From Bacteroides cellulosilyticus (GTDB lineage: Bacteria; Bacteroidota; Bacteroidia; Bacteroidales; Bacteroidaceae), in contig NZ_CP081903.1 of assembly GCF_020091405.1 (NCBI RefSeq), positions 4,960,501 to 5,024,500 of the forward strand: a stretch of DNA of 64,000 nucleotides, read 5' to 3'. Position 1 is the stretch's first letter. Each line of letters starts with the position of its first letter. The notes beneath the pieces were generated by a model. That model saw nothing but the letters and a program-made list of their open reading frames with translations. It did no database searches and was not told the origin of the DNA. A program made the translations under genes and the position numbers. This document shows positions 47,397 to 55,540 of the stretch, piece by piece.

Positions 47397-48160
47397 AATA
47401 GTTTGTTTATATTAAAAACCGGACCTTCTTTACATACACATAAATGTCCTTCCGTTGTATTTTCCACACAACAGAGGCAAGCGCCTATACCACACGCCAT
47501 TGTATTTTCCAATGATACTTCACAAGCTATATCTTTACTTTTGGCATATTTAGCCACCGCCATCATCATAGGCTTAGGACCACAAGTGTAAATCTGCTCG
47601 AATTGCACCTTATTCAATATGGAATGTTGTGTCACATATCCCTTTTCGCCATGACTACCGTCCTCGGTAGTCGTATATACATCACCATAAGCTGCAAACT
47701 GCTCCAGTTGCAACAAGTCCTTATCGCTTCTTGCTCCCAGAAGGAACGTCGGTTTACTGCCGTTTTTAGCTAATTGCTCGCCCAGATAAAGCATGGGAGC
47801 TATACCAACACCTCCACCTACTAACAGAAGCTTATCAGAAGCCTTTTCAAGCATTGTGAAGCCATTTCCCAAAGGAAGTACCACGTTGACCGTATCTCCG
47901 GCTTTTGCTTCGCCTAATTGCCTGGTTCCGTCTCCAATCAGTTGGATCAGAAACCACACTTCATTGCGTTGCCTATCTACATAATTAATGGAAATGGGGC
48001 GGCGCAAGAAAGTAGTTGGAGATCCGTCCACACGTATTTCTGCAAATTGTCCCGGAAGCATATCCGGAAGCGGAGACAGAGACGTCAGTTTCAACAGCAC
48101 ATAATTAGCGTGCAGTCGGACATTCTCAGTCACTGTCAAATCTAAAATGTATTTTTTCAT
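47384..48160 (-). CDS. pyrK: Dihydroorotate dehydrogenase B, electron-transfer subunit
   Basis: 258 residues. An FAD-binding barrel ([12 protein letters not shown]), a NAD-binding domain ([20 protein letters not shown]) and a C-terminal 2Fe-2S cluster with ligands in CGIGACLCC and HLCVCKEGP. It carries electrons from the FMN of PyrD to NAD+. First gene of a two-gene operon. A palindromic element at 48199-48270 offers a TATCTTTG -7 box 39 bp before the ATG. Confidence 0.96.
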   Translation of the reverse strand: MKKYILDLTVTENVRLHANYVLLKLTSLSPLPDMLPGQFAEIRVDGSPTTFLRRPISINYVDRQRNEVWFLIQLIGDGTRQLGEAKAGDTVNVVLPLGNGFTMLEKASDKLLLVGGGVGIAPMLYLGEQLAKNGSKPTFLLGARSDKDLLQLEQFAAYGDVYTTTEDGSHGEKGYVTQHSILNKVQFEQIYTCGPKPMMMAVAKYAKSKDIACEVSLENTMACGIGACLCCVENTTEGHLCVCKEGPVFNINKLLWQI

Positions 48161-48198
48161 TATCCTATATAAAAGAGGTGAATTTTATCTTTAGGGTA

Positions 48199-48270
48199 CA
48201 AAGATAATGCAAATCGAATGCAGAACTTTCATGCTTGCATGAAAAAGTTCTGCATTCGATGCTTATCTTA
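48199..48270 (-). repeat. Palindromic intergenic element carrying a -7 promoter box, copy B
   Basis: caaagataatgcaaat, then cgaatgcagaacttt, the centre catgcttgcatg, then aaagttctgcattcg and gcttatctt. The halves are near-perfect inverted repeats. It closely resembles 3393-3465. On the minus strand its edge reads TTTGCATTATCTTTG, giving -7 TATCTTTG at 48206-48199 upstream of pyrK. Confidence 0.7.
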
Positions 48271-48312
48271 TCCAAAGATATGGGAAATTGTGCAAATAGT
48301 CGTTTATGAGCC

Positions 48313-48783
48313 TTACTTTTCGGGTTTAAACGTCTCGTACGTATTATCGTCGAAGAAAATTCTTATTTCAGTGATTTTTCTGGGAGGCCTTTCTTTATAG
48401 ATAATCTCTTGTTTTACAATCTCTTTAGTGGCATTTACAGGCGTTTCTAATGCGATTTCCTTGCGATTTTCGGCCGGACCTGTCTCTTTGGACGGATTTA
48501 CGGAATTCTCAGCGAATAATGGATAGTCGAATCCACTCTCGATAGAAGAGTCAGAATCGGAAGACGTATTACTCATTTCACCTTGTCCAGTAAGTAACCA
48601 TTCCAAATTTATATCATTATATCTTTGATGTAGGCGAAGAATAACTTCTGTACTTGGATACTTATTACGCGGACCTAAAATATGTGAGATGGTAGCTTGA
48701 GCTACACCAATACTTTCGGCAAATGCGCCTGCGGTTAATTTTTCCCGATCCATGATCATTTTGAACCTATCTTTTATGCTCAT
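48313..48783 (-). CDS. XRE-family helix-turn-helix regulator
   Basis: 156 residues. Residues about 1-65 form an HTH_XRE domain (REKLTAGAFAESIGVAQATI, then HRYNDINLEWLLTG-type end, here NDINLEWLLTGQGEMS). The middle (70-120) is polar and acidic and the C-terminus (KITEIRIFFDDNTYETFKPE) may be a small dimerisation or ligand segment. The gene is preceded by a consensus promoter (48837-48867) with a TTACAATTGTA palindrome on each side, the arrangement expected of an autoregulated repressor. Its other targets are unknown. Confidence 0.85.
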   Translation of the reverse strand: MSIKDRFKMIMDREKLTAGAFAESIGVAQATISHILGPRNKYPSTEVILRLHQRYNDINLEWLLTGQGEMSNTSSDSDSSIESGFDYPLFAENSVNPSKETGPAENRKEIALETPVNATKEIVKQEIIYKERPPRKITEIRIFFDDNTYETFKPEK

Positions 48784-48806
48784 AATTGTTGCGACATAGG
48801 TGATAT

Positions 48807-48818
48807 TTACAATTGTAT
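48807..48818. promoter_or_regulatory. Candidate operator TTACAATTGTAT proximal to the XRE gene
   Basis: A near-perfect 12-bp palindrome between the -7 box (48837-48844) and the XRE start codon (48783), at about +12 to +23 of the predicted transcript. Binding here would block transcription. The regulator is inferred to be the XRE protein itself. Confidence 0.5.
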
Positions 48819-48836
48819 TAATTTTCTTTTAAATTA

Positions 48837-48867
48837 CAAAAGTAAAAAAATGAAGTTACAAAAGCAA
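48837..48867 (-). promoter_or_regulatory. Promoter of the XRE regulator
   Basis: On the minus strand TTG (48867-48865), a 20-bp spacer and TACTTTTG (48844-48837), an exact fit to the Bacteroides form. Candidate operators flank it at 48807 and 48892. Confidence 0.75.
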
Positions 48868-49814
48868 ATTTAAAATGTGAATTCTTTCATATTACAATTG
48901 TATGTCAATTATTTCAAATGTTATTTATACAAATGTGATGATATATATTACCTAGATTTTTAACCCATATTTTTACTTTAATAAAACTATATATATTATT
49001 GGTTATTATGTGTATAAATTGAAGTTTTCTCCGTGATATATTCCATATTACAATTGTTTTCTCATTGATTTCTCTTTCTATAAACTCTTAGATCATATAA
49101 ATTGTTATATGTATACTGATTATTAATATTTTAATTGTGATTTTATTCCTCGTTAACCCCTCTCCTATTACTTTTGTTATTTCATCATTATCTCATTAAA
49201 AACAGCTTTATTACAATTGTATATTATGCCTTTTGATTACGTTTGTTATATATATAATTGTTATATATCCAATTGTAAATATAGTGATATTACGTTTTTA
49301 ATATTTCATAGTTGAAATAACAACTATTTCCTTTTCTAATTGCATTTATTCTTGATGATAGATTCGATATTGCAGAAAGAATTTGTTACACTAAAATAAG
49401 GAGAGTTCAATTGATATGTTCTAAAGTCTTCGTAATTGTAAATCCTTGCTTTATTTCTGTATAAATGATCGTGAACTTGGAATTTCTTAATTCTCAGGAG
49501 CTTATTTTAAACATATTTGATTGTAATACAGTGCATTATGCCCTATTTTTTAGTTCTAAAATTCTCTCATTCTAGAAAAATAATCTCTTTTTAAGTGAGA
49601 AATGACATAATGATAGTGAAAATAGCATTTTCTTCTCTATTACTGCTGATATAGTTAAAAGTATAATCTCTTCTAAAATAAGAAATAGATGATCTATTTC
49701 CATTGATCTGCTGACCACTTTCTAAATATAATTTTCCTTTTTCTAAGAAAAAGTATATTGTTTTCCTATAAAAATATGCCTGCTTTACTCGGGACAGGAG
49801 ATTATATTATATAA

Positions 49815-49891
49815 AAACACATGGTCTATTTACATTAAACAGACCATGTGTTTATATCAGATAAATGGTCTGTTCATTGTATATAGACCAT
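49815..49891. repeat. Two related 27-bp palindromes (ATGGTCT...AGACCAT)
   Basis: Copies at 49821-49847 and 49865-49891, 44 bp apart start to start. Both have ATGGTCT and AGACCAT arms around 13 nt; the first extends to 13-bp arms (AAACACATGGTCT). No T-run follows either in the minus direction. A regulator site pair is possible. Confidence 0.6.
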
Positions 49892-49926
49892 CTGTTTCAG
49901 CGAATATGTTGTATGTATTTCAGATA

Positions 49927-49978
49927 CCCTTCCACACTCTATTACCTATGAACAGTACGTTTGAGAACAGTGGAAGGG
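49927..49978. repeat. Hairpin with 9-bp arms downstream of holA
   Basis: CCCTTCCAC (49927-49935) and GTGGAAGGG (49970-49978) enclose 34 nt. It lies about 60 bp beyond the holA stop on the minus strand, without a T-run. It could be an mRNA 3' end stem or a repeat element. Confidence 0.5.
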
Positions 49979-50035
49979 GGTGAAGGAAAAGCTAAATTTC
50001 TTGTTTAATGAAGAGTGTATAGAAGAAAAAAGCTG

Positions 50036-51055
50036 TTAATGCAGAATCTTGAAGACCAGTTCGCGAAGAATATCCCCGTCACTTAAAGATGGATTTCCCA
50101 CTCCTTTAGATTTTGCATCTGCATATCGTATTTCTCCGATAATTTGCATGGTCTTTACTCCATTATATCGGCGCATAGCTGCGAGATAGTCTTTGGCCTG
50201 CCAGGGGGTACGCAGTCCCAACATGTTGGCTATGCCTTGCTCCGATTTTTCAGGGGCATAATAGGCCAACATTAAGTTAGAAAAGAATCCAAAAAGTAAA
50301 GATAAAGTCATTTGAATTGGATTTGTCTTTGGATTTTCTTCAAAATATTTTATTATCTTATTAGCTTTCAGGACATCCTTTTCAACGAGGGCACTGCGTA
50401 ATTCGAAGTTGTTATAATCCTTACTGATACCAATGTTCTTTTCTATCTGTTCGGGGGTAACGCGTGTATGACCTTTTGGAAGTGTAATGATCAGCTTTTC
50501 CAATTCTCCCGTGAGGCGACTGAGGTCGGCGCCAACGAAATCGGCCAGCATGGCAGTGGCTTTAGGTTCCACGTCAATACCTTTGCGTTTCATATAAGAA
50601 GTGATGAATGCAGGCAGTTGCGCATCCTTCACTTTTTTAGATTCAAACAGGACACCAGTCTTTTCGATTTCGGCAGCCAGCTTCTTCCTTCGATCTAGTA
50701 CGCCATGTTTATGGCATATTACTAATATGGTAGAAAGCAGCGGTTTTTGGAGGTAATAAGAAAGCTCCTCCATATTACGGATATTCTGCGCTTCCTTTAC
50801 CACCACCACCTGATGCTCGGACATCATCGGATAACGCTTGGCGGCATTAATAACGGTAGCTATATCCACATCTGCCCCGTAGACAACGGTCAGGTTGAAC
50901 TCCTTTTCCGTTTCGGTCAGAATATTGTCTGTTATATAGTCGGCAATGAGGTCGATGTAATAGGGTTCCTCGCCCATGAGATAATAGACGGGACGGTATT
51001 GCTTCGCTCTCAGTTCCTTTAAGATGTCATCACACGTGATTTCCTGTTTTGCCAT
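50036..51055 (-). CDS. holA: DNA polymerase III subunit delta
   Basis: 339 residues. The clamp-loader delta subunit opens the beta sliding clamp. The N-terminal domain reads YYLMGEEPYYIDLIADYITD, with VVVVKEAQNIRNMEELSYYL following, then the AAA+ lid and collar domain (PIQMTLSLLFGFFSNLMLAY). Low sequence identity is normal for HolA, but this order is clear. It lies 8 bp downstream of the AMP nucleosidase gene and is probably co-transcribed with it. Confidence 0.93.
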   Translation of the reverse strand: MAKQEITCDDILKELRAKQYRPVYYLMGEEPYYIDLIADYITDNILTETEKEFNLTVVYGADVDIATVINAAKRYPMMSEHQVVVVKEAQNIRNMEELSYYLQKPLLSTILVICHKHGVLDRRKKLAAEIEKTGVLFESKKVKDAQLPAFITSYMKRKGIDVEPKATAMLADFVGADLSRLTGELEKLIITLPKGHTRVTPEQIEKNIGISKDYNNFELRSALVEKDVLKANKIIKYFEENPKTNPIQMTLSLLFGFFSNLMLAYYAPEKSEQGIANMLGLRTPWQAKDYLAAMRRYNGVKTMQIIGEIRYADAKSKGVGNPSLSDGDILRELVFKILH

Positions 51056-51063
51056 ATTCGTTT

Positions 51064-51840
51064 TTACCAGTCGAATTTCAGATGTTTTACGGTTTTCTTC
51101 TCGTCGATAATCATACGCAGGGATGCGATGCCGATTTCAACGTGCTCGGTTACGTAATTTTGGGTAACCAGATTATCGCTTTTATCGGTTTTTACTCCTT
51201 CAGGAATCATTGGTTGGTCAGAAACCAGTAAGATGGCTCCGGTAGGGATGTGATTGGCAAAACCGCAGCTGAAGAGAGTCGCTGTTTCCATATCAACGGC
51301 CATGGCACGGGTTTTCTTCAGATATTCCTTGAATTCCTCATCATGCTCCCAAATACGGCGGTTGGTAGTGTATACGGTACCTGTCCAATAGTCGCGGGCA
51401 TGGTCGCGAATGGATGAAGAAACGGCACGCTGCAACATAAATGCCGGCAGTGCCGGTACTTCGGGTGGGAAGTAGTCATTAGAAGTTCCTTCGCCACGGA
51501 TGGCAGCAATGGGAAGGATGAGATCCCCTATTCTGTTTTTCTTATCAATACCACCGCACTTGCCCAAAAACAGGCAGGCTTTGGGCTGTATAGCACTTAG
51601 TAAATCCATGATAATTGCAGCGTTAGGGCTTCCCATACCAAAGTTGATGATGGTCATGCCTTCTGCTGAAGCAGACGTCATATTAGCGTCCTTACCAAGA
51701 ACGGGCACGTTGAACTTCTCCGCAAAAATATCCACATACTTGTTGAAGTTAGTCAACAGAATATACTCTCCAAAGTCCTCAAGCTTACGTTTTGTGTAAC
51801 GAGGCAGCCAGTTAGCTACGATTTCTTGCTTTGTTTTCAT
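51064..51840 (-). CDS. amn: AMP nucleosidase
   Basis: 258 residues, the short Bacteroidota form, compared with about 484 in E. coli, which has an extra N-terminal domain. It splits AMP into adenine and ribose 5-phosphate. The phosphorylase-fold segments are MTIINFGMGSPNAAIIMDLL, CLFLGKCGGIDKKNRIGD and the catalytic AVDMETATLFSCGFAN. A -7 box TACTTTTG lies at 51901-51894 on the minus strand. Downstream is holA. Confidence 0.92.
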   Translation of the reverse strand: MKTKQEIVANWLPRYTKRKLEDFGEYILLTNFNKYVDIFAEKFNVPVLGKDANMTSASAEGMTIINFGMGSPNAAIIMDLLSAIQPKACLFLGKCGGIDKKNRIGDLILPIAAIRGEGTSNDYFPPEVPALPAFMLQRAVSSSIRDHARDYWTGTVYTTNRRIWEHDEEFKEYLKKTRAMAVDMETATLFSCGFANHIPTGAILLVSDQPMIPEGVKTDKSDNLVTQNYVTEHVEIGIASLRMIIDEKKTVKHLKFDW

Positions 51841-51893
51841 AAGATTTCATTAAATTTGTTCCCTAATACTTTAAGGAGCGATTATTTAACTCA

Positions 51894-51901
51894 CAAAAGT
51901 A
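51894..51901 (-). promoter_or_regulatory. -7 box for amn-holA
   Basis: TACTTTTG on the minus strand, 53 bp before the amn ATG at 51840, in the 95-bp gap shared with the divergent kinase gene. Confidence 0.5.
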
Positions 51902-51935
51902 CAATAAAAAAGTAGAATCAGGAAATTAAAACAGG

Positions 51936-53036
51936 ATGAAACAGCATTTATTACTATTGCTATTTGGTTTGTTAAGTAGTGTTGTATGGGCACAGGAACA
52001 AGCACAGTGGCAGAATAATGACAGCCTGCGTTGGGAAGTTGCGGCCAGGGAACTGCAAGCGGGACATTATGAGAAAGCATGTAGTCTCTATATGGATGTG
52101 AATAGCCACATAATAGCTACTTATCAGGACATCAATTCTCGCAAAGTCGAAGATTTGCGAAACAAATACTCCATAGATGAAGTACAGTTGCAGAGAAATC
52201 TTCAGCAGAGTCGTTTGCTGCGTCTGATGTGGATTGCAGGAATCATTCTTATAGCCGTATTTATAGGCTGCGTTTTCTACATAAGAAAGCAAAACAGGCT
52301 ATTGTCGCGTTCGCGTGAAGAACTGAATCGTGCGAAGACTTTGGCTGAAGAGTCTATCCGTAACAAAAGTCTGTTCCTTTCCAATATGAGCCATGAAATT
52401 AAAACGCCGTTGAATGCTCTTTCCGGATTTGCGGAGGTGCTCACGATGCCCGGTATTGATGAAGGGACGCGTGAACAGTGCAATGATATTATCCAGTTGA
52501 ATTCGGAATTATTGTTGAAGCTGATTAATGATGTGATAGATATTTCGTGTCTGGATGTGGCGAATATGAAGTTCAATATCAAACATTGTGATGCTGTGTC
52601 TCTTTGCCGGAATGTGGTGAAGACCTTGAGTGCCATTAAGCAGACTGATGCGGAAATGATGTTTGAGACTGAACTAACTTCGTTGGAATTGCAGACCGAT
52701 GCAGAACGCTTGCAACAGTTATTGATTAATTTGTTGGTGAATGCTACCAAATTCACGAAGGAAGGCAGTATCACATTGAAGCTGGAGCAGACAGATGATA
52801 ATAAAGCGCAGTTTTCAGTGACCGATACCGGCTGTGGCATTCCTTTAGAGAAGCAGTCACGCATCTTCGGACGTTTTGAAAAGCTGAACGAGAAGGCGCA
52901 AGGAACGGGGCTTGGCTTGTCCATCTGCCAGTTGATAATCAAGCGTTTGAATGGTGACATCCGGATAGATTCAAGCTATACCGGAGGTTCCCGCTTTGTA
53001 TTTATGCACCCTATAGTACAGGAGGTGCGGTCATGA
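51936..53036 (+). CDS. Sensor histidine kinase with reduced periplasmic sensor
   Basis: 366 residues. Signal peptide (1-19), a short periplasmic part (20-95) holding one TPR-like helix pair (AARELQAGHYEKACSLYMDV), membrane helix at about 97-115, then a complete kinase core: H-box NMSHEIKTPLNALSGF with His153, N-box LLINLLVNATKFT, G1 VTDTGCGIP and G2 GTGLGLSICQLI. The family usually has a several-hundred-residue TPR sensor, as in the next gene. This one looks as if it lost its centre. No response regulator is nearby. The stop overlaps the next start (53033-53036). Confidence 0.9.
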   Translation: MKQHLLLLLFGLLSSVVWAQEQAQWQNNDSLRWEVAARELQAGHYEKACSLYMDVNSHIIATYQDINSRKVEDLRNKYSIDEVQLQRNLQQSRLLRLMWIAGIILIAVFIGCVFYIRKQNRLLSRSREELNRAKTLAEESIRNKSLFLSNMSHEIKTPLNALSGFAEVLTMPGIDEGTREQCNDIIQLNSELLLKLINDVIDISCLDVANMKFNIKHCDAVSLCRNVVKTLSAIKQTDAEMMFETELTSLELQTDAERLQQLLINLLVNATKFTKEGSITLKLEQTDDNKAQFSVTDTGCGIPLEKQSRIFGRFEKLNEKAQGTGLGLSICQLIIKRLNGDIRIDSSYTGGSRFVFMHPIVQEVRS

Positions 53037-55021
53037 AAAAGATAGGATTTATCATACTTTGCCTGTTGATGCCGGTGTTGATGCTGAAAGCGGAAGATAC
53101 GCTGTCCGCCCGTGAGAAACTGGAAACAGAACAGCTCCTCTCCGCCCGGGATAAACAGTTGCGTGACAGCATTTTCTTTATCTATCACTCCATGTCGGGA
53201 GATACCGCAAGGCGTGTGAAGTTCATGCGTGACATGTTGCAGAAGAATATTGGTGAGAAATGGTCGGTAGAATTGCTCGATTCAGCATTAGTATTGGCTG
53301 TCGACAGCCAATATAGAGAAGAAGAAGTTGGTATTCGTTATGATTACTATCGTCATTATAAGTACCAGGTCGATACGGCACGGATGAACCAAGCGTTCAA
53401 TACCTTGCGAACCGTCAGCCGGAAATATAAGATTTATGATCTTTATTTCACGGCATGGGGAGATATTCTTCAGTTCAGCACAGTGCGGGGAGATACGGAA
53501 TATGTTCTTCTGGAGGCAGGACGTATGGAAGAAGAGGCCCGGAAATTGAATAATGTAACGGGCATTTACAACTCTGTGCTGACTACTGCCAGAGCTTTGA
53601 GAGCTTCTAAACAAGAGGATGAAGCAGTTAAGAGATACCGGGAAGCGTTGGAAATCCCCTATCTGCCTAAAGTGGATAAGGCAACGGTCTATAACGAAGT
53701 GGCCACTATTTATCAACTAAGAGGAGAATATGACAACATGCTTTCCGAGCTGAATATGGAGCGTGACATGATGGAGCAAGTATTGAAAGAATCACCTGAA
53801 AAGGCGGACAGTTATAGAGACAAAATGTTGGATATGGAACTATCGTACTGTGCCGTCTATCTGGATAATGCCGATCTTGGCAACCTGTTGAAGCATCTGC
53901 AACAAGCCCGGAAGTATTATTCATCAAACACTTTGTTCTCTTATAAGATAAAATACCGCATCATGTGGGGTGGATATTATTGCTTGAATGGAGACTGGGA
54001 TAAGAGTTTCAATGAGTATGATACTGCTCTGGCTTCATTTGACGGCACGCAGCCATTGTATAAAATGTCGGTGTTTATCATAAAAGGAAACGCCCTTGAG
54101 ATTGCGGGACGCTATAGGGAAGCTGCTGAGAACTACCTCCGTGGCGCAATCGAAATGGACTCCCTGAACCGGGATGTATTGCGTCTGCACGAAGAAGCGC
54201 ATCAGGCTAACTACCTCATTCGCCAGGCTTTACTGGAACAGGCAGTGGCGGAGAGACATTATAATCTGCTGTTGGTGGGGTTGATTGTGTTGGTGATTGC
54301 ACTCTTGGTAACATTGCTGGTTCGTGGCTTGCATGTGAATCGGATGCTGCTCAGTTCGGAAAAAGAAACGCGTGAAGCGTTGGAAACGGTGGAAGCTGCT
54401 AATAAAATGAAAGAGGTTTTCTTGCGCAATATCACCTACCAGATACGCGAACCGCTGAATATGGTGGTCGGTTTCTCCGAGGTGCTTTCTACTGAGAAAG
54501 GGTTGTCGCAGGAACAGATGGAGGAATACGCTGCTTTGGTGAAGAAGAGTGCCGGGCAGTTGTCTCAACTGATATTTGACGTGCTGGACCTTTCCCGTCT
54601 GGAATCCGGTATGATGAAGTTTAGTGTTGCGGAGTGTGATGCGGTGCAATTATGCCGCGATGCCAAGATGATGGTGGAGATGCAGGAAGGGAATGCGGTG
54701 CACTTACAATTCGATACAGAACTGGAGGTGTTAATGATACAAGCGGATAGCGGACGTTTCATGAAGCTGCTGTCGTCTGTGCTTTCTGCTTCTGAGGAGT
54801 ACCAGGGGATAGCTTGGGTGGATTACACTTTAACCCGTGAAGATGAGTTCATGAAACTTGTCGTACATGGCAGCCCACTGCTGAAGGCAACGGAAGAAGA
54901 ACAGCAACTCTGTCAGATACAGCATGACATCAACCGGCTTTATCTGGAAACTTTCAAGGGAAGTTATCAGATTGAGGTGGAAAATGGTAAGAAAGTAATT
55001 GTAATCACTTATCCTATATAA
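53033..55021 (+). CDS. TPR sensor pseudokinase paralogous to the preceding kinase
   Basis: 662 residues. Signal peptide (to about 20), a long periplasmic TPR domain (about 60-400; ALEIAGRYREAAENYLRGAI), membrane helix about 410-430, then a degenerate kinase core. The H-box region reads NITYQIREPLNMVVGFSEVL, with Tyr469 in place of the phospho-accepting His. The N-box region is KLLSSVLSASEEY, without the Asn. No G1 (DxGxG) or G2 (GxGLGL) motif is found before the C-terminus. It cannot be expected to bind ATP or phosphorylate itself. It may act as a sensing partner of the upstream kinase. Confidence 0.88.
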   Translation: MKKIGFIILCLLMPVLMLKAEDTLSAREKLETEQLLSARDKQLRDSIFFIYHSMSGDTARRVKFMRDMLQKNIGEKWSVELLDSALVLAVDSQYREEEVGIRYDYYRHYKYQVDTARMNQAFNTLRTVSRKYKIYDLYFTAWGDILQFSTVRGDTEYVLLEAGRMEEEARKLNNVTGIYNSVLTTARALRASKQEDEAVKRYREALEIPYLPKVDKATVYNEVATIYQLRGEYDNMLSELNMERDMMEQVLKESPEKADSYRDKMLDMELSYCAVYLDNADLGNLLKHLQQARKYYSSNTLFSYKIKYRIMWGGYYCLNGDWDKSFNEYDTALASFDGTQPLYKMSVFIIKGNALEIAGRYREAAENYLRGAIEMDSLNRDVLRLHEEAHQANYLIRQALLEQAVAERHYNLLLVGLIVLVIALLVTLLVRGLHVNRMLLSSEKETREALETVEAANKMKEVFLRNITYQIREPLNMVVGFSEVLSTEKGLSQEQMEEYAALVKKSAGQLSQLIFDVLDLSRLESGMMKFSVAECDAVQLCRDAKMMVEMQEGNAVHLQFDTELEVLMIQADSGRFMKLLSSVLSASEEYQGIAWVDYTLTREDEFMKLVVHGSPLLKATEEEQQLCQIQHDINRLYLETFKGSYQIEVENGKKVIVITYPI

Positions 55022-55025
55022 TATA

Positions 55026-55475
55026 ATGTTGTCACTAAACCTCCCTGTATTCGATGCCAAAGTGGTGAACCGTGAAGGAAAACCTGTCATTTTCGACGTG
55101 ATACGCCGCCGTTATGTGGCGCTTACGCCCGAAGAATGGGTGCGCCAGCATTTTGTGCATTTCCTCTTGAATCATAAAGGATACCCGCAGGCATTGATGG
55201 CAAATGAAGTGCAGGTGCAGCTGAATGGTACAAAGAAGCGTTGCGACACTGTGCTTTACCGTCGCGACCTGACGGCAAGGATGATTGTGGAGTACAAAGC
55301 TCCGGATATAGAAATCACCCAAGCGGTGTTCAATCAGATTACGCGCTATAATATGGTGCTGAAAGTGGATTATCTGGTTGTGAGCAATGGGCTTCAACAT
55401 TATTGCTGTCGCATGGATTACGAAAAAAATAGTTATACTTTCCTGCCAGATATACCTGATTATCAACTACTATAA
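55026..55475 (+). CDS. HsdR N-terminal-domain protein (PD-(D/E)xK nuclease-like)
   Basis: 149 residues starting 4 bp after the pseudokinase stop. The region RRRYVALTPEEWVRQHFVHF, then KRCDTVLYRR and ARMIVEYKAP, forms the D...ExK core of the type I restriction HsdR N-terminal nuclease family (EYK is the ExK). The motor and translocase parts of HsdR are absent and no hsdM or hsdS gene is nearby, so it is not a working restriction subunit. Such solitary proteins are widespread in Bacteroidota; their role is unknown. Confidence 0.85.
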   Translation: MLSLNLPVFDAKVVNREGKPVIFDVIRRRYVALTPEEWVRQHFVHFLLNHKGYPQALMANEVQVQLNGTKKRCDTVLYRRDLTARMIVEYKAPDIEITQAVFNQITRYNMVLKVDYLVVSNGLQHYCCRMDYEKNSYTFLPDIPDYQLL

Positions 55476-55498
55476 GGTTAGCATTATCATGGCTGAAA

Positions 55499-55530
55499 TG
55501 AGGTTGTGCCAGCGTTTTGACACAACCTCA
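55499..55530. terminator. Terminator between convergent genes
   Basis: TGAGGTTGTG pairs with CACAACCTCA over a 12-nt loop, between the HsdR-N gene and the efflux pump gene. Confidence 0.8.
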
Positions 55531-55540
55531 TCCTGAATTA

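Larger units (their letters stand above)
48784..50035. other. 1.25-kb very AT-rich gene-free region with repeated palindromes
   Basis: No ORF of 60 codons or more on either strand. The composition is strongly AT-rich. TTACAATTGTAT-like sites occur at 48807, 48892, 49048 and 49211, and a variant TCCAATTGTAAA at 49268; related shorter palindromes (catataaattgttatatg at 49094, ataattgttatat near 49250) are interspersed. The right third carries two 27-bp ATGGTCT palindromes and a 9-bp-arm hairpin. It could be an operator array, a structural or attachment site, or a decayed island. Confidence 0.7.

Noticed and set aside
48784..50035. Replication origin candidate because of AT-richness
   Set aside because: No cluster of TTATCCACA-type DnaA boxes was found and dnaA is not adjacent; gyrA and holA in the window are not enough.
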